A stretch of 64,000 bases of DNA from UBA940 sp045613745 (GTDB taxonomy: Bacteria > Bacteroidota > Bacteroidia > Bacteroidales > Rikenellaceae), in NCBI GenBank assembly GCA_045613745.1, contig JAZLBP010000009.1, positions 1 through 64,000 of the forward strand. The letters run 5' to 3'. Below are positions 24,283 to 31,861 of this stretch, in pieces (position 1 is the first letter of the stretch; each line of letters starts with the position of its first letter). The notes below the pieces were generated by a model. The model saw only the letters and a list, made by a program, of their open reading frames with translations. It did no database searches and was not told the DNA's origin. A program made the position numbers and the translations under genes.

Positions 24283-24906
24283 ATGTTTAAAAACGAAAAC
24301 ACAAAGGAACAAGCTGCAAATCAAGATATTAACAACGAGCAAAACAGCGCACAAGCAGGTACTAATACCGAGTGTGGCGCTGCTGCGTGCGACAATATGG
24401 CAGAGGCAACTGACACCAATGCTGACAACTTGGCAGAAGGACAACCTGCCGCCGAGGATGCACTGACAATCGCACTGGCCGAGGCTGCTGGTTGGAAAGA
24501 CAAATATATCCGCCTGCAAGCCGAGTTCGACAACTACCGCAAACGCACCCTCAAAGAGAAGATGGAACTGGTTGCAACAGGCGGCGAGGATGTAATCAAA
24601 TCACTGCTCGGTGTGATGGACGACTTGGAGCGCGCACTCAACGCTGTTCGCACCGCAACCGACGTAGAGGCACTTCGCGCAGGTGTCGAGATGATTGACG
24701 GCAAGTTCCGCGAGGTTTTGCGTGGCAAGGGTGTCGAGGAGATTGACGCTATGGGCAAGGAGTTTGACGTGGATTTGCACGAGGCTATTGCCAAGATTCC
24801 TGCACCTGCACCCGAGGCAAAAGGCAAAATTGTGGACGTAGTGCAAAAAGGCTACAAACTCAAAGACAAAGTGGTTCGCTACGCAAAAGTTGTAGTAGGC
24901 GAATAA
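24283..24906 (+). CDS. grpE: nucleotide exchange factor GrpE
   Basis: 207 aa. A disordered acidic and Asn/Gln-rich N-terminus (about 70 residues) leads into the coiled coil (KDKYIRLQAEFDNYRKRT core) and the beta-wing domain (FDVDLHEAIAKIPA, VVQKGYKLKDKVVRYAKVVV). GrpE releases ADP from DnaK. dnaJ follows after 29 bp; dnaK is not adjacent. Confidence 0.95.
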   Translation: MFKNENTKEQAANQDINNEQNSAQAGTNTECGAAACDNMAEATDTNADNLAEGQPAAEDALTIALAEAAGWKDKYIRLQAEFDNYRKRTLKEKMELVATGGEDVIKSLLGVMDDLERALNAVRTATDVEALRAGVEMIDGKFREVLRGKGVEEIDAMGKEFDVDLHEAIAKIPAPAPEAKGKIVDVVQKGYKLKDKVVRYAKVVVGE

Positions 24907-24935
24907 TCAACGGCGAATAAAAAAAAGCACACAAT

Positions 24936-26105
24936 ATGGCAAAAAGAGATTATTACGAGATACTTGGTGTCGAGAAGAATGCGAGTGCCGACGAAATCAA
25001 GAAGGCATATCGCAAGGCGGCTATCAAATACCACCCCGACAAGAACCCTGGCGACAAAGAGGCCGAAGAGAAGTTCAAGGAGGCTGCCGAGGCTTACGAC
25101 GTATTGAGCAACCCCGACAAGCGCGCACGCTACGATCAATTCGGCCACGCAGGTATGAATGGCGCTGGTGGTGCAGGTGGTTTCGGTGGCGGATTTGGCG
25201 GTGGCTTCTCGATGGAGGACATCTTCCGCAACTTTGGCGATATCTTTGGCGGTCACTTTGGTGGCGGCTTCGGAGGTTTTGGTGGCTTTGGTGGCGAGGC
25301 AGGTCAAAGAGTCAATCGCGGCTCGGACTTGCGTATCAAGGTAACCCTGTCGCTCAAAGAGATTGTCAACGGCACTACCAAAAAACTCAAAATCAACAAA
25401 CTCACCGCCTGCGACAAGTGTGGTGGCTCGGGTGCAAAGGATTCGAACTCATACAGCACCTGTCCTACTTGTGGTGGCTCGGGTCGCGTGACCGAGGTTG
25501 TGAACACCTTCTTTGGTCGCACCCAAACCGTAACCGCTTGTAAGCAGTGCGGCGGCGAGGGCAAAATCATCACCACCCCCTGTGAGAAGTGTAGCGGCAA
25601 TGGTACCGTCAAAGCCGAGGAGGTTGTGGAGGTTAAAATCCCCGCAGGCGTTGGCGAGGGTATGCAGTTGTCGGTTAACGGCAAGGGTAATGCTGCGCGC
25701 CACGGCGGTGTGAATGGCGACCTGCTCGTTCTGATTGAGGAGCAAAACGACCCCGACTTCACTCGCGACGGCAACGACCTGATTTACAACCTCAACATCA
25801 CTATTCCCACTGCTGTATTGGGTGGCGAGGTGGAGGTTCCCACCGTCGATTCGAAGGTGAAAATCAAAATCGAGGCTGGTACTCACGCGGGCAAAATCCT
25901 GCGTCTGCGCGGCAAAGGTATTCCCGATTTGAACGGCTACGGACGTGGCGACCAACTGATCGTTATCGACATCACTGTACCCTCGAAAATCACCAACGAC
26001 GAGCGCAAACTCTTTGAGCAACTCGCCGAGAAGCCCTCGTTCAAAAAGGCCGAAAGTGTCAAGAACCAAAACATTTTCGACCGTATGCACAACTTTTTCA
26101 GATAA
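24936..26105 (+). CDS. dnaJ: chaperone DnaJ
   Basis: 389 aa type I J-protein. J domain with HPD in IKYHPDKNPG; a long Gly/Phe-rich region (about 75-125); a zinc domain with four CxxCxGxG-type repeats (CDKCGGSG, CPTCGGSG, CKQCGGEG, CEKCSGNG); then two substrate-binding beta domains. It stimulates DnaK ATPase and delivers clients. Second gene of the grpE operon. Confidence 0.97.
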   Translation: MAKRDYYEILGVEKNASADEIKKAYRKAAIKYHPDKNPGDKEAEEKFKEAAEAYDVLSNPDKRARYDQFGHAGMNGAGGAGGFGGGFGGGFSMEDIFRNFGDIFGGHFGGGFGGFGGFGGEAGQRVNRGSDLRIKVTLSLKEIVNGTTKKLKINKLTACDKCGGSGAKDSNSYSTCPTCGGSGRVTEVVNTFFGRTQTVTACKQCGGEGKIITTPCEKCSGNGTVKAEEVVEVKIPAGVGEGMQLSVNGKGNAARHGGVNGDLLVLIEEQNDPDFTRDGNDLIYNLNITIPTAVLGGEVEVPTVDSKVKIKIEAGTHAGKILRLRGKGIPDLNGYGRGDQLIVIDITVPSKITNDERKLFEQLAEKPSFKKAESVKNQNIFDRMHNFFR

Positions 26106-26140
26106 AAAACGTATCTTTGAGAGAATAAATACCGCATGAT

Positions 26141-26455
26141 ATGTTTGGAATTAAATTTTTCAACCGCCCGAAGCCCAAAGGCTTTAACTACATTCCCCGC
26201 CACTACGACCCCGAGAAGGAGCGACGCGAACAACGTCGCCGCGAGCTGTTGGGTCCCGACGCACCCAGCGTTCGTCGCAACGACGAGAAGAATGGCGAGT
26301 ATGTTCCCGGACGAATCGTGCGACAAGCGCAAGCCGACCGCCGAGGTTGGGGCACGCACCAAAAACGCGAGAAACGTAGCAACGGACTCGGAACAATCGG
26401 TCTGTTGCTGTTGTTGCTCCTGTTGCTGTATCTGTTCACTCGTCAGACCTATTAG
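26141..26455 (+). CDS. small tail-anchored basic protein, Bacteroidota-conserved type
   Basis: 104 aa, highly basic (PRHYDPEKERREQRRREL), ending in a poly-Leu transmembrane segment (GLLLLLLLLLYLF) with only five residues after it, so probably a tail-anchored inner-membrane protein with a cytosolic basic domain. The gene precedes mutL by 17 bp. Proteins of this look occur next to mutL in the phylum; function unknown. Confidence 0.75.
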   Translation: MFGIKFFNRPKPKGFNYIPRHYDPEKERREQRRRELLGPDAPSVRRNDEKNGEYVPGRIVRQAQADRRGWGTHQKREKRSNGLGTIGLLLLLLLLLYLFTRQTY

Positions 26456-26472
26456 AGCCCCAGAGCAAGCCT

Positions 26473-28413
26473 ATGAGCGATCGTATTAAAGTGCTGCCCG
26501 ACTTGGTGTCGAACCAGATTGCAGCCGGCGAAGTGGTGGAGAGTCCCGCAACTGCCATCAAGGAGTTGTTGGAGAACGCCGTAGATGCCGGAAGCACATC
26601 CGTTACGCTCAATTTCCGCAACTCTGGCAAGGAGCTGATTCAAATCAAGGACAATGGTTGTGGTATGTCGCCCATCGACGCACGATTGGCTTTCGATCGG
26701 CACGCCACAAGCAAAATCACCTCGCTCGAAGACATCTACCGCTTGGGAACTTTCGGTTTCCGCGGCGAGGCTTTGGCGGCTATTGCTGCTATCTCGCAGG
26801 TGGAACTGCACTCGCGCACTGCCGACGACGAGGTTGGTACCAAGACCGTAATCCACGGCGGTGTGTTCCAAAACCAAACTCCCGTAGCGGCTCCCGTAGG
26901 CTCGCAATTCTATATCCGCAATCTGTTCTACAATGTACCCGTGCGACGCACCTTCTTGGAGAACTCCACAAGGGAATCGACCGCCATCATCCGCGAGTTC
27001 AAACGCGTAGCGCTGTGTCACCCCGAGGTTGAGTTCAAACTCTACAAGGACGACGCACCGATGTACGACCTGCCTATTGCGCCGCTTGTTCAACGCATCG
27101 CTGGCGTGGCGGGCAATCGCAACTTGACCAGCAAACTGCTGGAAGTGAAAGTCGAGACCTCGATTGTGAACATAAGCGGTTTTGTGGCACACCCCTCGAC
27201 AGCAAGATTGCGTGCGGCCGACCGCGAGCAATTCCTGTTTGTCAACGGACGCTACTTCGAGAGTCCCTATTTCAACAAAGCTATAATTCAGGCGTTCGAG
27301 AAGTTGGTGCCCCAAGGTCATCAACCCTCGTTCTTCCTCTATTTGGATATCGATCCGTCGCAAATCGACGTGAATGTGCACCCTCGCAAAATCAACATCA
27401 AGTTTGCCGACAAGACCGCCGTATGGCAGATTATTAATGCCGCCGTACGCGAAACTTTGGCAAAGACAGGCGCTGTGCCCCTGATGGAGTTTGACGAAAA
27501 TGCACCCGAAATTCCCGTGCTGACGAGCGACCACGCGCAGATGTATGAGCCCGAGGTTACAACTCGCAAGGCCTACAACCCATTTGTGGACTATGAGCCC
27601 CAAAGCCGACGCAGCAGCGCCGACGCAAGCGACTTTGCAGCCGCCTACAAATCGGAAATACCGCGCACAAGTGGCGGAGGAGCAAGCCGCACCGAGAGTG
27701 GTATGGGTGCTAATCCCGACCGAGGTTTTGCAGGTGGTTTCGGAAGTAGTTTCGGTGGAGGTTTCAGTGGTTTTGATGAAACTACCATCGAGTGGATTGA
27801 GGAGGATTCAACCCAGCAGACTCTCGACATCCGTCACTCGGACGAGGGACTGCGTTTCGAGAACGTAACACCCTTGGAGGGTGGCTTGTGTACTGCCATT
27901 CAGAACGGCCACCTGACGGTTGTTGACCTGCGTCGTGCACGCGAAGCTATCCTCTATGATGAGTATGCGCGTGCGTTGAGTTGCAATCGTTCGCTGTCGC
28001 AGATTCTACTCTTCCCCGAGCAGATGACAATGTCGATTGAGGACTACACACTGCTCAAAGACCACGAGACGGAGTTCATAACCTTTGGTTTCGACATCCG
28101 TTTCCGCGAAGAGGGACGCATCGAACTTGCAGGCGTGCCGTCGGATGCCGATATGGACCACATCGACTGCCTGCTGTACGATATGTTGGAGGCTATCCGA
28201 AGCGACATTATGTGCGCCGAGGATGTTCGCCGCGACAAGATGGCGCGCCTTATGGCCAAGTCGGCTGCGCGCGTGCCGAGCAAAGTGTCGAAGGTGGAGG
28301 CCGAGCAAATCTTGGAGCAACTTGCCTCTTGCTCGGATTACAGCTACTCGCCTTTCGGCAAACAAATTATGACCACATTCAGTGTGGACGAACTTAAAAA
28401 CAGACTTAAATAA
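26473..28413 (+). CDS. mutL: DNA mismatch repair protein MutL
   Basis: 646 aa. GHKL ATPase domain with NQIAAGEVVESPATAIKE (cited around IAAGEVVE), DNGCGM and GFRGEAL; the transducer domain follows (about 210-335); then a Gly/Ser-rich linker (about 375-440) and the C-terminal dimerisation domain. At the site of the endonuclease motif (DQHAxxER-like) the sequence is DLRRAREA (from D485), lacking the metal-binding His, and the late C-P-H-G-R-P motif is also absent. This suggests loss of nicking activity, although the C-terminal alignment should be checked. Couples MutS recognition to strand removal. Confidence 0.93.
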   Translation: MSDRIKVLPDLVSNQIAAGEVVESPATAIKELLENAVDAGSTSVTLNFRNSGKELIQIKDNGCGMSPIDARLAFDRHATSKITSLEDIYRLGTFGFRGEALAAIAAISQVELHSRTADDEVGTKTVIHGGVFQNQTPVAAPVGSQFYIRNLFYNVPVRRTFLENSTRESTAIIREFKRVALCHPEVEFKLYKDDAPMYDLPIAPLVQRIAGVAGNRNLTSKLLEVKVETSIVNISGFVAHPSTARLRAADREQFLFVNGRYFESPYFNKAIIQAFEKLVPQGHQPSFFLYLDIDPSQIDVNVHPRKINIKFADKTAVWQIINAAVRETLAKTGAVPLMEFDENAPEIPVLTSDHAQMYEPEVTTRKAYNPFVDYEPQSRRSSADASDFAAAYKSEIPRTSGGGASRTESGMGANPDRGFAGGFGSSFGGGFSGFDETTIEWIEEDSTQQTLDIRHSDEGLRFENVTPLEGGLCTAIQNGHLTVVDLRRAREAILYDEYARALSCNRSLSQILLFPEQMTMSIEDYTLLKDHETEFITFGFDIRFREEGRIELAGVPSDADMDHIDCLLYDMLEAIRSDIMCAEDVRRDKMARLMAKSAARVPSKVSKVEAEQILEQLASCSDYSYSPFGKQIMTTFSVDELKNRLK

Positions 28414-28426
28414 CAACACTACTGAT

Positions 28427-29044
28427 ATGCAATACAGACGTTTCGGAACTCAGGTAACACCCCCCGTGGTGAAAAACCTGATTATCATAAACCTGCTTAT
28501 GCTGATGGCTTGCCGAATGCTTCCCATCGGCCGCGAGTTGCAGGCCTTGTGCGCGCTCTATCCCGCGGGCACACCCCACTTCCACTCGTGGCAGGTGATT
28601 ACCTACATGTTCCTGCACGCCGATTTCTCGCACCTGTTCTTCAATATGTTTGCGCTGTGGATGTTCGGCCGCACATTGGAGTATGAGTTGAGCAGCAAAC
28701 GCTTTTTGACCTACTATATGGCTTGCGGAATCGGAGCCGCACTGATTCAACTGCTGGTATGCTGGTTGGAGGGTTCGTACGTTATGACCGTTGGTGCTTC
28801 GGGTGCTGTGTTCGGTATCCTGCTCGCCTTCGGTATGATGCACCCCAACAACATCATTATGCTGATGATTCCGCCCATTCCCATTAAAGCCAAATGGTTT
28901 GTGGTTATCTATGGCGTTGTCGAACTCCTTGCGGGAGTGTCGGGACGAATGGATAACGTTGCACACTTCGCCCACCTGGGTGGTATGATCTGGGGCTTCC
29001 TGCTGCTGAAATACTGGAAGAAAACAGGCAAGATTTTTTATTAA
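28427..29044 (+). CDS. rhomboid-family intramembrane serine protease
   Basis: 205 aa from the ATG at 28427, 13 bp after mutL. Six hydrophobic helices; the H-x(n)-N of HADFSHLFFNMFALW, the catalytic Ser in VGASGAVFG and the His in HFAHLGGMIWG form the rhomboid site. It cleaves transmembrane substrates; targets unknown. Followed by a membrane-anchored EEP-family gene in the same direction. Confidence 0.9.
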   Translation: MQYRRFGTQVTPPVVKNLIIINLLMLMACRMLPIGRELQALCALYPAGTPHFHSWQVITYMFLHADFSHLFFNMFALWMFGRTLEYELSSKRFLTYYMACGIGAALIQLLVCWLEGSYVMTVGASGAVFGILLAFGMMHPNNIIMLMIPPIPIKAKWFVVIYGVVELLAGVSGRMDNVAHFAHLGGMIWGFLLLKYWKKTGKIFY

Positions 29045-29062
29045 GCAAGGCTAACCGCAACA

Positions 29063-30214
29063 ATGGCACGCAAACAAGACCAATACAGAGTTTCGTACGC
29101 ACGAAACGACAAACATCAGAAACGATTCTCGCTGACCAACCTCGTTATGAGTGTGGTCACAATTGTTGTGTCGCTGCTATTGCTGCTCAGTTATATGAGC
29201 CGATGGTTTGACCCGACAAAAGGCGTATCGCTGCTCGCCTACCTGCCAATGGCGATGCCCGTACTGCTGTTGATAAACCTTATACTGTTGATGTTTTGGA
29301 TTGTGCGTTGGAACAAAATGGTGGTGCTGCCGCTTGCAGTAGGTCTGCTCGGCATAGGCACCGTATCGCTGTTCTGGCAACCTCAATTTCTGCGCGAATA
29401 CGAGTCGGCATCCAAAGCAAAGAATCAGTTCAAAGTAATGACATTCAACGCTATGGGCATGAACAACCGCGTGAACAACCGTCTTGTATCGTCGATGGAC
29501 AAGATTGCCGCAGCGGTGGATTCGATTCACCCCGACATTCTGTGTCTGCAAGAGTTCCAATCTACGGCCCGCGCCTCACGCAAGCAGTTCAGCAAGATGA
29601 TTCCGTGGCTTAAACACTCGAAAGTGGTGTATAAAATCGACAGCGGAAACGACCACGGCTGGGGATTGGCAGTTTACAGCCGCTATCCGATTATCAACTA
29701 TGGTCAGGTCGATTTCAAACACCTGCCCAACTCGGCCATTTGGTGCGATGTTGTGTTCCGCAACGACACAGTGCGTGTGTTGACCGCCCACCTGCAAACC
29801 ACATCCATCACCGCCGACGAGCAGGAATACATCAGCAATATGAAGTTTGTGAGCGACACCACACGCGAGGAGAAGTTCCGCAATATGTATCACAAACTGG
29901 GCATGAACTACCGAATCCGAGCCACACAGGCCAAAGAGATTCGCCGAGCTGTGGAGCATTCGCCCCACCCCATTGTTGTGTGCGGCGACTTCAACGACAC
30001 ACCTCTGTCGTACACCTACCACGCAGTTGCGCGCGGACTGAACGACTCCTATCGCAAGGTCGGTTACGGCTCGTCGTACACCTACAAGAGTTTCTTCAAC
30101 CTGCTGCGTATCGACTACATTCTCTATTCGGACGAGTTGAAGGCACTGGACTATGCGTCGCCTCTGTTCGACTGCTCCGACCACAAACCCGTGGCCGTCA
30201 CATTTGAATTATAA
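29063..30214 (+). CDS. membrane-anchored endonuclease/exonuclease/phosphatase family protein
   Basis: 383 aa. Three N-terminal transmembrane segments (about 25-110) lead to a periplasmic EEP domain: MTFNAMGMNNR, the metal Glu in ILCLQEFQS, DHGWGLAVYSRYPI, CGDFNDTPLS, and the terminal RIDYILYS and CSDHKPV with catalytic Asp-His. Family members cut phosphodiesters in nucleic acids or phosphoinositides. Membrane-anchored versions are common in Bacteroidota and uncharacterised. Confidence 0.88.
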   Translation: MARKQDQYRVSYARNDKHQKRFSLTNLVMSVVTIVVSLLLLLSYMSRWFDPTKGVSLLAYLPMAMPVLLLINLILLMFWIVRWNKMVVLPLAVGLLGIGTVSLFWQPQFLREYESASKAKNQFKVMTFNAMGMNNRVNNRLVSSMDKIAAAVDSIHPDILCLQEFQSTARASRKQFSKMIPWLKHSKVVYKIDSGNDHGWGLAVYSRYPIINYGQVDFKHLPNSAIWCDVVFRNDTVRVLTAHLQTTSITADEQEYISNMKFVSDTTREEKFRNMYHKLGMNYRIRATQAKEIRRAVEHSPHPIVVCGDFNDTPLSYTYHAVARGLNDSYRKVGYGSSYTYKSFFNLLRIDYILYSDELKALDYASPLFDCSDHKPVAVTFEL

Positions 30215-30236
30215 ACTAAATTAAATACACATTGTT

Positions 30237-30683
30237 ATGATTGCAGATTCGCTCAAAAACTACAAATCCTATCTGTCGATTGCACCCCGTCTGGCCAAAG
30301 CATTCGAGTTTATTCTAAACAACGATTTGGCTTCGTTCGAGGATGGCCGCCACGACATCGATGGCAACGAAATCTTCGCTATGGTATCGACTCCCGACCT
30401 CAAACTGCCCGAGAATGCTCCCGTCGAGACTCACAAGAAGTATCTGGACATCCAACTCGTATTGAGCGGTAGCGAGCGCTTCGGCTGGATTGCTGCCGAC
30501 GAGCTCAAAAATCCTTCAGCTCCCTTCGACGAGGCAAAGGACATCTGCTTCTGGGAGGACACTCCCACTATGTACTTCGACCTTCACGTCGGCCAAATGG
30601 CTATCTTCCTGCCCGAGGATGGTCACGCCCCGATGATTGGCGAAGGCAAAATCAAAAAATGCATCGTAAAGGTTCTGTTGTAA
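30237..30683 (+). CDS. YhcH/YjgK/YiaL family protein
   Basis: 148 aa cupin-like family member (DUF386). Characteristic segments: FEDGRHDIDGNEIFAMV, ETHKKYLDIQLVLSGSERFGW (cited by ETHKKYLDIQ) and the FLPEDGHAP metal-site segment. E. coli YhcH lies in the sialic acid operon, and relatives are proposed sugar isomerases or anomerases. No sialic acid gene is adjacent here, so a general sugar role is all that can be said. It ends before a bidirectional terminator. Confidence 0.88.
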   Translation: MIADSLKNYKSYLSIAPRLAKAFEFILNNDLASFEDGRHDIDGNEIFAMVSTPDLKLPENAPVETHKKYLDIQLVLSGSERFGWIAADELKNPSAPFDEAKDICFWEDTPTMYFDLHVGQMAIFLPEDGHAPMIGEGKIKKCIVKVLL

Positions 30684-30702
30684 GCACCTGACGCGAATAA
30701 TA

Positions 30703-30742
30703 AAAGAGGCTGTTCCCAACAATGGAGAACAGCCTCTTTTGT
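30703..30742. terminator. bidirectional terminator, yhcH-like / polyprenyl synthase
   Basis: Thirteen-base stem AAAGAGGCTGTTC / GAACAGCCTCTTT flanked by A and T runs between converging genes. Confidence 0.9.
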
Positions 30743-30757
30743 GTTGTAAGATATTTA

Positions 30758-31738
30758 CTAATGATTGCGCGCGGCAACAAAGTCACACAGCAAATCGAGT
30801 GAGCGGCGGATGGGGCTTTCGGGGTAAGCGGCGGTGACTGCGCGAGCCTTCGACATATAGTCGTCCATCAGCGTACAAGCAGCGTCAAGACCTCCTTTTT
30901 CGACCACCAAACAGCGCAACTCCTCAACGGCATTTTCGTCGCTGTGAGCGCTCTTCAAAAGGGTTATTACGCGCTGGTATTCGGCCTCGTCGACGTGCTC
31001 CAAAACGCACAACAAAGGCAGGGTAATTTTGCCCTCGCGAAGGTCATTACACGAAGGTTTACCTGTTTGAGCATCAACATCATAGTCCAAAATATCATCT
31101 TTGATTTGGAAGGCCATTCCGAGGGCAGTTCCAAACTCGGCCATCAGTGCAACTTTGTCGGCAGAAGCGCCCACTGCAACAGCACCTACGGCGGCGCTTG
31201 TTGAGAGCAGAACGGCGGTCTTTTTGTTGATGATATCGAGGTATGTTTCGCGGCTCATTGTCGAGGTGCGGTTGCACTCGTTTTGCACAAGTTCGCCACA
31301 GCAGAGTTGACGCATAGCGGCGATGATATAGGTCGGGATGTCGTACTCGCGGCTGCTCATACCCGCATCGAAAGCGGTGGCCAAAATGTAGTCGCCACAA
31401 AGCACAGCACTATTGGAGCCCCAGCGGCTGTTGACCGAAGGGTTGCCACGGCGCATAGGCGACTCATCAATCACATCGTCGTGCACAAGCGAGGCGGTGT
31501 GAATCATCTCGACCAACATAGCCGCAAGGCAGGTGCGCTTGCCGATAGGGTCAGATGAGTGGAGGCGCGAAGCCAAGACTGCAAGCAGAGGACGGACACC
31601 CTTGCCCATATTCTCAATGACATAGTCAAGCATCGATTGCACGAAAGGATCGTCGGCGGTCATTCGCTGACGCATATAGTCGCGGCACTCGCGAAGTTCG
31701 CGCTCGATGGGTTGACGAATCTGTTCAAGTAGGGTCAT
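30758..31738 (-). CDS. ispB: polyprenyl diphosphate synthase (octaprenyl-type)
   Basis: 326 aa trans-isoprenyl diphosphate synthase. First Asp-rich motif HDDVIDES and second KDDILDYD, with GKGVRPLL for IPP binding and CGDYILA after the first helix bundle. Length and small residues before the first motif fit long-chain (C40-C45) synthases supplying menaquinone side chains; exact chain length is not readable. A promoter is plausible: TAAATTTG (complement of 31758-31765) with TTTG 21 bp further upstream. Confidence 0.9.
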   Translation of the reverse strand: MTLLEQIRQPIERELRECRDYMRQRMTADDPFVQSMLDYVIENMGKGVRPLLAVLASRLHSSDPIGKRTCLAAMLVEMIHTASLVHDDVIDESPMRRGNPSVNSRWGSNSAVLCGDYILATAFDAGMSSREYDIPTYIIAAMRQLCCGELVQNECNRTSTMSRETYLDIINKKTAVLLSTSAAVGAVAVGASADKVALMAEFGTALGMAFQIKDDILDYDVDAQTGKPSCNDLREGKITLPLLCVLEHVDEAEYQRVITLLKSAHSDENAVEELRCLVVEKGGLDAACTLMDDYMSKARAVTAAYPESPIRRSLDLLCDFVAARNH

Positions 31739-31757
31739 ATCATAAGATTTATGGACG

Positions 31758-31790
31758 CAAATTTAGTATTTTTTCGCTAACATCGGCAAA
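31758..31790 (-). promoter_or_regulatory. promoter of the polyprenyl synthase gene
   Basis: On the minus strand TTTG (31787-31790), a 21-bp spacer and TAAATTTG (31758-31765), 19 bp before the ATG. Confidence 0.5.
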
Positions 31791-31861
31791 TGGCGGCGAC
31801 AAAAAGCAGAAATCTCAACTTTTTTTAGTTACTTTGCACCTTATTTTATAGAGCAGAGAAT

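Noticed and set aside
24126..24283. CIRCE heat-shock operator upstream of grpE
   Set aside because: No TTAGCACTC-N9-GAGTGCTAA-like inverted repeat is present in the leader.
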